A stretch of DNA of 41,651 nt from Eubacterium sp. UBA5416 (GTDB taxonomy: Bacteria; Bacillota; Clostridia; Lachnospirales; Lachnospiraceae): NCBI GenBank assembly GCA_002409525.1, contig DHNM01000055.1, positions 1 to 41,651 on the forward strand, given 5' to 3'. Each line of letters starts with the position of its first letter. The first letter of the stretch is position 1. This document shows positions 7,465 through 15,327 of the stretch, piece by piece. Under the pieces are notes generated by a model. The model saw only the letters and a program-made list of their open reading frames with translations, was not told where the DNA came from and searched no databases. The translations under genes were made by a program, and so were the position numbers.

Positions 7465-8865
7465 ATGATAAAGTTAGTAAAAAACGGCATGATTGCTACG
7501 GAATCCGAGGTCTTTAAAGGAGATGTCCTGATTGAGGACGAGAAGATCAAAGCAGTCGGAAATGATCTGTCCGAAGAGGGCGCAGATGAAGTAATCGATG
7601 CTGCGGGCAAATACGTCATGCCCGGTGCGGTCGATGTCCATACTCATATGGATCTGCAGTCCGGCGCATACCGTGCTGTGGACGATTTCTATGACGGAAC
7701 GGTTGCAGCCGCATGCGGCGGAACCACGACAATTGTAGACCATATGGCATTTGGTCCGGTGGGCTGCAGCCTCTGGCATCAGGTGAAAGAATACCACAGA
7801 CTTGCCGATGACAAAGCAGTCATTGATTATGGATTTCATGGTGTGATCCAGCATGTCAATGATTCCGTCCTGAAAGAAATGGGCGAAATTGCCGAAAAAG
7901 AGGGAATCACAAGCTTTAAGATTTATATGACCTATGATTTCATGCTGAAAGATGATGAAATCTATCAGGTACTGAAACAGGCGAAGAAAGACGGAATCGT
8001 GATAGCCGTTCATTGTGAAAATGACGGAGTGATTAATTATCTCAGAAAAATGTATGTAGAGGAGGGCTGCACACAGCCGAAATATCATCCTTTAAGCCGT
8101 CCGGCCCGCTGCGAGGCAGAGGCAGTCAACCGGATGCTGCATATTTCAGCAATGCTGGGAGAAGCGCCTCTGTATATCGTACACCTCTCCAGCAAAGAGG
8201 GACTTCTCGAAGTCATGAAGGCAAAAGCAAACCATCAGAAACATTTCGCAGTGGAAACCTGTACACAGTACCTGACCCTCACGGACGAGATGTATCAGGA
8301 TCCTCAGGAAGGTCTGAAAGCCATCATGTCCCCGCCGCTCCGCAAAAAAGAAGACAATGAGGCATTATGGCAGGCACTCACCGACAATGTTATTGATACC
8401 GTCGGGACCGACCACTGCCCATTCAATTTCAAGAAAGAAAAACAGGCCGGAGCAAATGACTTTACCAAGACACCTGCCGGAGCACCCGGGGTGGAAGAGA
8501 GAGTCCGCATTATGTTCTCCGAAGGAGTAGTGAAGGGCAGAATCACGATGCCGCAGATGGTCAAATACCTCTGCACCAACCCGTGCCGTATGTACGGACT
8601 CTACCCGGAGAAAGGAACTCTGCTTCCGGGACGCGATGCAGATCTGGTCATCCTTGATCCGAACAAAGAGCGCACAATCACTCATGCAGACATGCACAGC
8701 GCAGTGGATTATACGGCATACGAAGGTTTCCACGTCAAAGGCGACATTGATCTCGTGATGCAGCGAGGAAATGTAATCGCAAAAGACAACAAATTCCTTG
8801 GAAAGCGAGGCGACGGAAGATACATCAAACGCCATAAGAGTGTGCTGGCTGAATACGATGATTAA
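7465..8865 (+). CDS. hydA: Dihydropyrimidinase / D-hydantoinase
   Basis: This 466-residue cyclic amidohydrolase opens dihydropyrimidine or hydantoin rings in the cytoplasm. Metal ligands are visible as DVHTHMD near residues 57-63, the carboxylated Lys in TSFKIYMTYD (about 150-160), and the His residues in AVHCEND and YIVHLSS. The Asp in TDHCPFNF near 317 is the catalytic acid region. Length and C-terminal beta sandwich fit the family. AAGGAGG precedes the ATG. It is transcribed alone from a promoter at 7367 and ends at a hairpin at 8884. No dihydropyrimidine dehydrogenase or carbamoylase gene is adjacent, so pyrimidine breakdown versus another cyclic amide is open. Confidence 0.9.
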   Translation: MIKLVKNGMIATESEVFKGDVLIEDEKIKAVGNDLSEEGADEVIDAAGKYVMPGAVDVHTHMDLQSGAYRAVDDFYDGTVAAACGGTTTIVDHMAFGPVGCSLWHQVKEYHRLADDKAVIDYGFHGVIQHVNDSVLKEMGEIAEKEGITSFKIYMTYDFMLKDDEIYQVLKQAKKDGIVIAVHCENDGVINYLRKMYVEEGCTQPKYHPLSRPARCEAEAVNRMLHISAMLGEAPLYIVHLSSKEGLLEVMKAKANHQKHFAVETCTQYLTLTDEMYQDPQEGLKAIMSPPLRKKEDNEALWQALTDNVIDTVGTDHCPFNFKKEKQAGANDFTKTPAGAPGVEERVRIMFSEGVVKGRITMPQMVKYLCTNPCRMYGLYPEKGTLLPGRDADLVILDPNKERTITHADMHSAVDYTAYEGFHVKGDIDLVMQRGNVIAKDNKFLGKRGDGRYIKRHKSVLAEYDD

Positions 8866-8883
8866 TTTAAAATCATGATATAA

Positions 8884-8923
8884 AAAGAGAAGTACTGCAA
8901 AAAATCATGCAGTACTTCTCTTT
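8884..8923 (+). terminator. Hairpin/terminator after hydA, AGTACTGC family copy 1
   Basis: A 16-bp perfect stem AAAGAGAAGTACTGCA (8884-8899) pairs with 8908-8923, loop 8 nt. It lies 18 bp after the hydantoinase stop. The core AGTACTGC recurs in hairpins at 9408-9443 and 22831-22877. Confidence 0.75.
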
Positions 8924-8976
8924 CCCCGAAAGTATACAATATGATCCATTGGTCGAATGGTTGATAATTACTGAAT

Positions 8977-9345
8977 CTAGTTCTTGTTATTTATTTCTTT
9001 CAGTTCGTCTGCAGACAGATACTTATCCCATTCCTCTTCCGGAATATCCAAAGCCTTCATCGCCTGTATCCGAGTCATCTTTGATAACTTCATGATGGTT
9101 TCAATTGAATGTTTTGTAGCTTCAAGAATACCCTCTTCACGTCCCTTTTCGATTCCCTTTTTCTCAACGCCCTCACTCAGATTACACATGCTTGACACCT
9201 CTCTTTCCAAGTCTTCAGTCATCTTAAAATCAAAATTTTCTTTTAGAATTTTTTCCTTTTCAGCCGGTTTTCTCTCCGACGATAACAAAACTTCAAGCAT
9301 TTCTATAATGCCTTTATAATTAGCATCGCCTTTGCTTAAGCTTTT
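8977..9345 (-). pseudogene. Remnant of an Rpn/PD-(D/E)XK family putative transposase
   Basis: Only the C-terminal part remains. Reading from 9345 leftward, the frame gives KGDANYKGIIEMLEVLLSSE, then SMCNLSEGVEKKGIEKGREEG and a C-terminal helical tail. This is the typical end of Rpn recombination-promoting nuclease / PDDEXK_2 proteins common in Lachnospiraceae. The frame is closed by a TAA at 9346-9348, and the nuclease domain that should precede it is absent. A shorter product could start at the ATG at 9300, but without the catalytic core it is unlikely to act. It sits between two related hairpins at the edge of the polysaccharide loci. Confidence 0.75.
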
Positions 9346-9407
9346 TTAATTGAATTTTATCATATATCCCATGATGAAACCAGCCTATTGTGCTTATTCT
9401 TAATTAA

Positions 9408-9443
9408 AAAGGAGTACTGCATAATTTTCTACAGTACTCCTTT
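9408..9443. terminator. Hairpin, AGTACTGC family copy 2
   Basis: A 12-bp stem AAAGGAGTACTG (9408-9419) pairs with 9432-9443, flanked by A-rich and T-rich ends so it could terminate in either direction. It stands 43 bp before the locus 1 promoter, insulating that operon from what lies to the left. Confidence 0.7.
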
Positions 9444-9486
9444 ATTGACCGTTTCTTTTTTTTTCGACAGTCTTCGACATTAGGTC

Positions 9487-9515
9487 TTGTCAAGTATTGA
9501 TAAAAGAGTTATACT
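9487..9515 (+). promoter_or_regulatory. Promoter of polysaccharide locus 1
   Basis: TTGTCA (9487-9492) and TATACT (9510-9515) with a 17-bp spacer form a near-consensus sigma-A promoter. It matches in design the locus 2 promoter at 22965-22993. All genes from 9673 to 22779 run in the same direction without a clear internal terminator, so it probably drives a 13-kb operon. Confidence 0.78.
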
Positions 9516-9523
9516 ATCTTTGC

Positions 9524-9548
9524 TTATATGGAAAATTAAGCCATATAA
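9524..9548 (+). promoter_or_regulatory. Leader hairpin at the 5' end of the locus 1 transcript
   Basis: TTATATGG (9524-9531) pairs with CCATATAA (9541-9548) around a 9-nt loop. With a start site expected near 9522, this stem would be the very 5' end of the mRNA. It could stabilise the transcript, bind an antitermination factor, or act as a DNA operator. A hairpin at the same relative place follows the locus 2 promoter. Confidence 0.45.
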
Positions 9549-9672
9549 TTTGATAATTCTGGAAAATATACAACAAAGTGAATGGCAGAGAGGGGTGGGG
9601 AACCGGATGGAAGCTTAAGATTTGTGACAAGAATAATTGAATACGGAGGAAGGAGTTCGTTATCAGCTAGTT

Positions 9673-11769
9673 ATGAATAAACCTAAAAACAAAAAACGTA
9701 TTGAACATTGGAAAATTATCTCTTTTTACTTGTGTCTGTATGATATTGTCGCAGTTAATTTTTCCTATATGTTCTGCCTGCTTCTGCGGTTTGATTTACA
9801 TTATTCGAATATTCCGAGGATGTATCTGATTGCATTTTTGAAATTCTCACCGATTTATACGGTGTTTTCGATATTTGTATTTCATAAACTTTATTTGTAC
9901 AAAAGTCTTTGGAGATTTGCAAGTTTTAGTGAATTAAACCATATATTTACGGCATCTGTGATTACTGCAGTCTTTCATACAGTCGGAATCACGCTGCTCT
10001 TTGAGCGTATGCCGATCTCCTATTATTTTGTCGGGGCGCTGATACAGATGATCATGGTCGTCGCGGTCCGATTCTTTTATCGCTATATTACACTGGAGCG
10101 AGTCAAAAGGGAAAAGAATGAGAAAAAAAATCGCAATGCCATGATCATCGGAGCAGGCGCTTCAGGACAGGTCATCATGAAGGAATTGAGGAGTTCTGAG
10201 GAAGTAGATGCAAAACTCTGCTGTATCATTGATGATAATCCGAATAAATGGGGACGGTTCATGGGCGGTGTTCCGATTGTCGGGGGACGTGATAAAATAC
10301 TGGATTCAGTGAACAAATTTAGTATAGATCTTATACTATTTGCGATCCCCACAGCGTCAGCTGAGCAGAAAAAAGAAATTTTAAATATCTGTAAAGAAAG
10401 CGGATGTGAACTGCAGAGTCTGCCCGGTGTCTATCAGCTTGCGAAAGGCGAAGTTTCCATGAGCAAGATGAGACCGGTTAGGGTAGAGGATCTGCTGGGA
10501 AGAAAACCTGTCAGCGTAAATATGAATGAAATATTCCAATCTCTAGAAGGGAAGACGATTCTGGTTACAGGCGGCGGCGGTTCTATCGGAAGTGAGTTAT
10601 GCAGACAGATTGCAGGGCATCATCCCGGAAAGCTGGTAATTTTCGATATCTATGAGAATAATGCCTACGATATTGAACAGGAGTTGAGAGCAAACTATCC
10701 GGACCTAGATCTTTCCGCAATCATCGGATCCGTAAGAGACAGCAGAAAAATTACAGACGTATTTGAGACGTATAAACCGGAGATTGTCTATCATGCAGCT
10801 GCTCATAAACATGTGCCGCTGATGGAAAACAGTCCAAATGAAGCAATCAAAAATAATGTGATTGGTACCTATAAGACAGCGTATGCAGCGCTTGCGAACG
10901 GAACACAAAGGTTTGTATTAATCAGTACGGACAAAGCGGTAAATCCCACAAATATTATGGGAGCGAGCAAGAGACTCTGTGAGATGGTGATTCAAAGTAT
11001 GGATGCAGTCAGTAAAAGTGGAAAGACAGAGATTCTGCCATCCTTATACGGGCACAGAGACACCAAAGACGGTCGGAATATCAGGAAGATTACGTGTATA
11101 CCCAGAACCCGCTTTGTAGCCGTGCGTTTTGGAAATGTGCTGGGAAGCAATGGATCTGTCATCCCTCTGTTTAAAAGACAGATTGAAAGGGGAGGTCCCG
11201 TTACTGTGACACACCCCGATGTCGTTCGATTCTTTATGACGATACCAGAGGCTGTAAGCCTTGTTTTACAGGCAGGGACGTACGCCGGCGGCGGTGAAAT
11301 ATTTGTACTGGATATGGGAGCCTCGGTCAAGATTGATACGCTGGCAAGAAATCTGATCAAACTGTCAGGATTTAAGCCGGATGAGGATATCAGGATTATC
11401 TATACGGGTCTTCGCCCCGGTGAGAAGCTGTTTGAGGAAAAACTGATGGCAGAAGAAGGAATTCGAAAGACAGAGAATAACCAGATCTTCATCGGCAAAC
11501 CCATTCCATTCAATGTAGAAGTCTTTTTAAAACAATTAAAAGGACTCGCGAATGCAAGCTATGAGAACAGTGCCCATATTGTAGAAATGGTCGAAAATAT
11601 CGTGACCACCTTCCACCCCGTAGGGAATAAGCCGACAGGCAGGGAAAACATAGACAGCCCGGCCTTAGCAAGAGAAAAGCTGGCTATGGAACAGGCGGCT
11701 GTGACACTCTCCCCCGAGGAGACAGGAGATGGAGCACACGTAGCACAAAACATGAAAGTCAGCAAGTAG
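9673..11769 (+). CDS. Membrane-bound UDP-GlcNAc 4,6-dehydratase (PglF/CapD/EpsC family), locus 1
   Basis: This protein of about 698 residues makes UDP-4-keto-6-deoxy-GlcNAc, the branch point to several amino sugars. Four N-terminal membrane helices (to about residue 140) are followed by a nucleotide-binding domain (IIGAGASGQV) and an extended SDR domain with TGGGGSIGSE. The active site is STDKAVNPTNIMGASK, where Met replaces the usual Tyr as in this family. No start has an ideal ribosome site: the ATG at 9673 lies 17 nt after GGAG, and an in-frame TTG at 9637 is the alternative. It is a close paralogue of the gene at 26018. Unlike that locus, no aminotransferase follows; an aldo/keto reductase does. 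Confidence 0.9.
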   Translation: MNKPKNKKRIEHWKIISFYLCLYDIVAVNFSYMFCLLLRFDLHYSNIPRMYLIAFLKFSPIYTVFSIFVFHKLYLYKSLWRFASFSELNHIFTASVITAVFHTVGITLLFERMPISYYFVGALIQMIMVVAVRFFYRYITLERVKREKNEKKNRNAMIIGAGASGQVIMKELRSSEEVDAKLCCIIDDNPNKWGRFMGGVPIVGGRDKILDSVNKFSIDLILFAIPTASAEQKKEILNICKESGCELQSLPGVYQLAKGEVSMSKMRPVRVEDLLGRKPVSVNMNEIFQSLEGKTILVTGGGGSIGSELCRQIAGHHPGKLVIFDIYENNAYDIEQELRANYPDLDLSAIIGSVRDSRKITDVFETYKPEIVYHAAAHKHVPLMENSPNEAIKNNVIGTYKTAYAALANGTQRFVLISTDKAVNPTNIMGASKRLCEMVIQSMDAVSKSGKTEILPSLYGHRDTKDGRNIRKITCIPRTRFVAVRFGNVLGSNGSVIPLFKRQIERGGPVTVTHPDVVRFFMTIPEAVSLVLQAGTYAGGGEIFVLDMGASVKIDTLARNLIKLSGFKPDEDIRIIYTGLRPGEKLFEEKLMAEEGIRKTENNQIFIGKPIPFNVEVFLKQLKGLANASYENSAHIVEMVENIVTTFHPVGNKPTGRENIDSPALAREKLAMEQAAVTLSPEETGDGAHVAQNMKVSK

Positions 11770-11783
11770 ATGAGAGGATAAAC

Positions 11784-12725
11784 ATGCAGCAGAGAAAACT
11801 GGGAAATACAGGTATTGAAGTATCCGAACTGGGATTTGGCTGTGCAAGTGTCTGGGGAAAGAAATTTTATGATGAAGAAGACGCAGTGAAACTGTTTCAC
11901 AAAGCCTATGACCTTGGGATTAATTTTTTTGATACAGGTTCTTCCTATGACGAAGCAGAGAAGCGCCTGGGAACATGCATCAGACAATTAGGGGCAGAAA
12001 ACAGAGACAAGCTGGTTATTGCTACGAAATGCGGAACCAGAATCAGTGAGTCAGGCAGGTATTATCATGACTGGAGCGTTGAATGGATGAAAAAGAGTGT
12101 TGATATCAGTCTTCAAAGGCTGGGCACCGATTATCTGGATATGCTGCATCTGCATGGCCCCGCTATCAGCGAAATCACAGATGAAGTCTTGAACTTCCTG
12201 GATGATTTAAAGAGGCAGAAGATTGTCAGAGCGACAGGAATTAATTCCTTCGATACAGACGTCTTAAATTATGTGTGTGACCATCAGCTGTTCGACTTTG
12301 TAATGCTGGATTACAATATCATGAGACAGGACAGAGAAGAGCTGATCAAACGAATGTATGAGAACGGAATCGGCGTCATAGGAGGTGCGGCTCTGGCCCA
12401 GTCACTCTATTCCAATCGTATCTTTAAGATTCACAGTAAGAAAGACGTCTGGTATTTTCTCAGAACCTTAAAGAACTTTAGAGGACATTTGGTTGAGGGA
12501 AGAGAGTATCGGTTTATCAACCATATCGACGGTTTTACAGGAAATCAGGCGGCACTGCGCTTTGTTTTAGATAATCCGTATCTGTCAACAGCAGTGTTTG
12601 GAACGACAAGTATAGAGCATTTAGAGGAAAATGTACAGGCCGTTGATAAGGTTCTGCCGAAAGGCGTTCGAAAAAAGATACGGACATGCGGGAGAAAAAA
12701 CAATAAGAAGCTGGATAGACAATAA
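11784..12725 (+). CDS. Aldo/keto reductase
   Basis: This 313-residue NADP-dependent aldo/keto reductase (TIM barrel) has the full catalytic tetrad visible: Asp50 and Tyr55 in FFDTGSSYDEAEK, Lys82 in IATKCGTR, and His124 in LHLHGP. The C-terminal cofactor-binding segment is near VFGTTSIEHLEENV. It starts 14 bp after the 4,6-dehydratase and is followed 44 bp later by the initiating sugar transferase, so it is part of the operon. A reasonable inference is that it reduces the 4-keto group of the dehydratase product or another sugar carbonyl. Known 4-ketosugar reductases are mostly SDR enzymes, so this would be unusual; a general detoxifying reductase is the alternative. Confidence 0.88.
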   Translation: MQQRKLGNTGIEVSELGFGCASVWGKKFYDEEDAVKLFHKAYDLGINFFDTGSSYDEAEKRLGTCIRQLGAENRDKLVIATKCGTRISESGRYYHDWSVEWMKKSVDISLQRLGTDYLDMLHLHGPAISEITDEVLNFLDDLKRQKIVRATGINSFDTDVLNYVCDHQLFDFVMLDYNIMRQDREELIKRMYENGIGVIGGAALAQSLYSNRIFKIHSKKDVWYFLRTLKNFRGHLVEGREYRFINHIDGFTGNQAALRFVLDNPYLSTAVFGTTSIEHLEENVQAVDKVLPKGVRKKIRTCGRKNNKKLDRQ

Positions 12726-12769
12726 GCCTTTGCAGATGATAGATTATTTTTAATTATGAGGTCAGTGTT

Positions 12770-13474
12770 TTGGAAAGAAAAGATATTTTAGGTGAGAAAA
12801 ATCAGGTAAAAGATAGTTTGAATGCGAAAGAAAGATATTATTTACCTATTAAGGGAGCGTTAGATATCATATTTTCAGGTGCAGCCATCGTATGCTTACT
12901 CCCACTGCTTATAGTAATCGCCCTGGCTGTCAAACTGGAATCCCCGGGTCCCGTTTTATTTAAACAAAAACGCGTTGGGAAGAACAAAAAACTTTTTATG
13001 ATATGGAAATTCCGGACCATGAGAATTGACACTCCGGCGGACATGCCGACGCATATGTTATCAGATCCCGAACAGTATATTACAAAAACCGGAAAGTTCC
13101 TGAGAAAGACATCACTGGATGAATTACCGCAGATCTTTAATATCTTTAAAGGAGATATGAGCATTATCGGTCCCAGACCCGCCCTGTGGAATCAGTATGA
13201 TTTGATTGAAGAAAGAGACAGATATGGCGCAAATCAAGTGCTGCCGGGGTTGACCGGCTGGGCGCAGATCAACGGCCGTGACGAGCTGGAAATCCGCGAA
13301 AAGGCAAGATTTGACGGAGAATACGTCAAAAAGATAGGCCCCCGTATGGACGTGAAGTGCTTCCTGGGATCGATCGGCATCGTATTGAGGCACGATGGAG
13401 TTGTGGAAGGCGGCCCCCGCGGCAGGCGTCTGAAAGAAGAGAAGATCAGCGAAGGGAAAAGATATCAAAAATGA
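12770..13474 (+). CDS. Initiating sugar transferase (monotopic phosphoglycosyltransferase), locus 1
   Basis: This 234-residue enzyme transfers a sugar-1-phosphate from a UDP-sugar to undecaprenyl phosphate at the inner face of the membrane, the first step of repeat-unit assembly. It has one hydrophobic re-entrant segment (about residues 30-50), then KFRTM, the catalytic DE dyad in LDELPQIFN, GPRPAL, and PGLTGWAQINGRDE near the end. These are the bacterial sugar transferase family signatures. The start is TTG at 12770 behind GAGG. Its stop overlaps the next gene's start by 4 bp (ATGA), indicating translational coupling. The first sugar is likely the 2-acetamido-6-deoxy sugar made upstream, by inference. 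Confidence 0.92.
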   Translation: MERKDILGEKNQVKDSLNAKERYYLPIKGALDIIFSGAAIVCLLPLLIVIALAVKLESPGPVLFKQKRVGKNKKLFMIWKFRTMRIDTPADMPTHMLSDPEQYITKTGKFLRKTSLDELPQIFNIFKGDMSIIGPRPALWNQYDLIEERDRYGANQVLPGLTGWAQINGRDELEIREKARFDGEYVKKIGPRMDVKCFLGSIGIVLRHDGVVEGGPRGRRLKEEKISEGKRYQK

Positions 13475-14658
13475 AGATCCTGGTGATATGTCAGTATTAT
13501 AGTCCGGAGCCATTTCGCATATCCGATATCTGTGAAGAGCTTGTCAGGTGGGGCAATGATGTGACGGTGGTCACTGGTACACCTAATTATCCCATGGGCG
13601 AAATCTATCCGGGTTACGAAAAAGGGAAGAAACAAGATGAGATACAAGGCGGGGTCCGGATACACAGATGTCCCACAATTCCGAGAAAGACGGGAGCACT
13701 CTTTCGAGTACTGAATTATTACAGTTACCCTGGAATTTCCGGCCGGTATATCAGACAGCTCCCGGATGATTTCGATCTGGTGTTTATCAACCAGTTATCG
13801 CCGGTCATGATGGCGAAAGCAGGCATTTCGTATGCAAAGAGACATGGAAAAAAATCAGTTTTATATTGTCTTGACCTGTGGCCGGAGAGTGTGACTGCGG
13901 GAGGAATCAGCAGAGGTTCCTTTATTTATAAGGTGTTCCACAAAGAATCAGAGAAGATCTATCAGGCGGCTGACCGGATACTGGTAACTTCAAAATCCTT
14001 TAGTAAATATTTCAGGCGGGAATTTGGCATCGATCATGTGGAGTATCTTCCACAGTACGCGGAGGATCTGTTCCGGCCGGAAGAATGCAAAAAAGAACCG
14101 GATGACTTTATTGATCTGATGTTTGCCGGGAATCTGGGCGTGGCACAGTGCGTTGATACCATTATCCGCACGGCAGCGGAATGTAAGGAGATCAAAAACC
14201 TGCGATGGCACATCGTCGGTGACGGGGTCGAACTTGAGAATTTAAAAAAACTTGCATCACAACTAAAAGCTCCAGTGACCTTTTACGGCCGGAAACCGCT
14301 AGAGGAGATGCCAAAGTATTATGCAAAGGCAGATGCGATGCTGGTGACGATGCAAAAGGACCCGGTGCTTGCTATGACACTTCCGGGAAAGGTACAGTCC
14401 TATATGGCAGCCGGAAAACCTCTCATCGGTGCCATCAGCGGCGAGACACCAAAGATTGTCTCCGAAGCTGAATGCGGATACATCACAGAAGCGCAAGAGA
14501 TCCGGCCGTTTTCTCAGGCTGTTCGGAAATTTATCAGTCTGAGCGGTGAGGAAAGACAGAAACTTGGCACCAATGCCAGAAAATACTATGAAAAATATTT
14601 TTCCAAGAAAGTATTCATGAGAAAATTAACAGCGTGTTTTGAACACCTGAATCCATGA
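13471..14658 (+). CDS. Glycosyltransferase family 4, WbuB-like, locus 1
   Basis: This 395-residue GT-B enzyme opens MKILVICQYYSPEPFR and has a C-terminal nucleotide-sugar domain. The segment TMQKDPVLAMTLPGKVQSYM followed by AAGKPLIGAISGE is typical of WbuB-type enzymes, which have been linked to N-acetyl-L-fucosamine transfer. capEFG in the same operon supplies UDP-L-FucNAc, so that donor is a sensible guess. The start is the ATG at 13471 that overlaps the sugar transferase stop; a longer open frame to 13357 overlaps it heavily and is rejected. It acts on the cytoplasmic face of the membrane. Confidence 0.9.
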   Translation: MKILVICQYYSPEPFRISDICEELVRWGNDVTVVTGTPNYPMGEIYPGYEKGKKQDEIQGGVRIHRCPTIPRKTGALFRVLNYYSYPGISGRYIRQLPDDFDLVFINQLSPVMMAKAGISYAKRHGKKSVLYCLDLWPESVTAGGISRGSFIYKVFHKESEKIYQAADRILVTSKSFSKYFRREFGIDHVEYLPQYAEDLFRPEECKKEPDDFIDLMFAGNLGVAQCVDTIIRTAAECKEIKNLRWHIVGDGVELENLKKLASQLKAPVTFYGRKPLEEMPKYYAKADAMLVTMQKDPVLAMTLPGKVQSYMAAGKPLIGAISGETPKIVSEAECGYITEAQEIRPFSQAVRKFISLSGEERQKLGTNARKYYEKYFSKKVFMRKLTACFEHLNP

Positions 14659-14684
14659 ATACAAAGACAAAAGGAGACTTACAG

Positions 14685-15323
14685 ATGACGAATCATGGCG
14701 AACAAGGAAATAATGACACATTTCAACTAATAGAACTCGTACGACAGATTAAAAAATATTTCTGGGTCGTGCTGTTGGTTATGGTCCTGGCAGGAGGATC
14801 CGGATTTCTGGTGTCCAAATATCTGATGACACCTCAGTATGAGTCATCAGTTACGATGATTGTAAACACCAGAAAAGATAATACCACAGATGTAATGAAT
14901 GAGAATGTATCCGCAGCGCAAAATCTGGTACCGACTTATGCTGAGATTGTAAAAAGCAATGCAGTACTGAACAAGGTGATTCTTATGTTGAATCTGGATA
15001 CGACCTATGATGACTTTAAAGATGACGTATACGTGGATGCGGTGAGTGAAACGCAGATCATGAAGATTTCCGTACGTAATACGGACAAAAAAATGTCAAA
15101 AAAGATTGTGAAGGCGATTTCTGATGTTACCCCCGGTGTGACAGCGGCGACAGTTGAGGCAGGATCCTGCAGAGTGGCCAGTGAAATTATAACAGGCAAC
15201 AAGCCTATTACACCGAATGTCCTGAAAAACTCAATACTGATGGCGGCTTTAGGCTTTATGGCAGCAGTCATAGCGATCATTCTCCGCATGCTTTTCAAGA
15301 GTCAGAGTGAGCAGGAGAGGTAA
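14685..15323 (+). CDS. Wzz/CpsC-like chain-length determinant protein, locus 1
   Basis: This 212-residue polysaccharide co-polymerase has two membrane helices (about residues 25-45 and 182-204) flanking an extracytoplasmic domain, ending in a very short cytoplasmic tail. It controls chain length and export with the Wzy polymerase. I chose the ATG at 14685 because AAGGAG precedes it at 8 nt; an ATG at 14655 overlapping the previous stop is the alternative. Locus 1 has no BY-kinase or phosphatase partner, unlike locus 2. Confidence 0.88.
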   Translation: MTNHGEQGNNDTFQLIELVRQIKKYFWVVLLVMVLAGGSGFLVSKYLMTPQYESSVTMIVNTRKDNTTDVMNENVSAAQNLVPTYAEIVKSNAVLNKVILMLNLDTTYDDFKDDVYVDAVSETQIMKISVRNTDKKMSKKIVKAISDVTPGVTAATVEAGSCRVASEIITGNKPITPNVLKNSILMAALGFMAAVIAIILRMLFKSQSEQER

Positions 15324-15327
15324 ACAA

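Larger units (their letters stand above)
9349..9672 (+). other. Intergenic region and 5' leader of polysaccharide locus 1
   Basis: No protein-coding gene was found in this 324-bp stretch. It holds the AGTACTGC-family hairpin, the operon promoter (9487-9515), a leader hairpin (9524-9548) and a leader of about 150 nt. The leader contains a purine-rich GGAGGAAGGAG at 9646-9655. No known riboswitch class was recognised in it. Confidence 0.6.

Noticed and set aside
9516..9672. Possible c-di-GMP or other riboswitch in the locus 1 leader
   Set aside because: A piece reading AACCGGATGG hints at one, but the conserved cores and pairings of known classes are not seen.
9400..9672. A loaP/NusG-like antiterminator gene near either locus start
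   Set aside because: No such protein is encoded in this window on either strand; only leader hairpins are visible.
13357..13470. Longer start for the WbuB-like glycosyltransferase
   Set aside because: The extra region overlaps the sugar transferase in another frame and is Arg-rich shadow sequence; the ATGA overlap at 13471 is the natural start.
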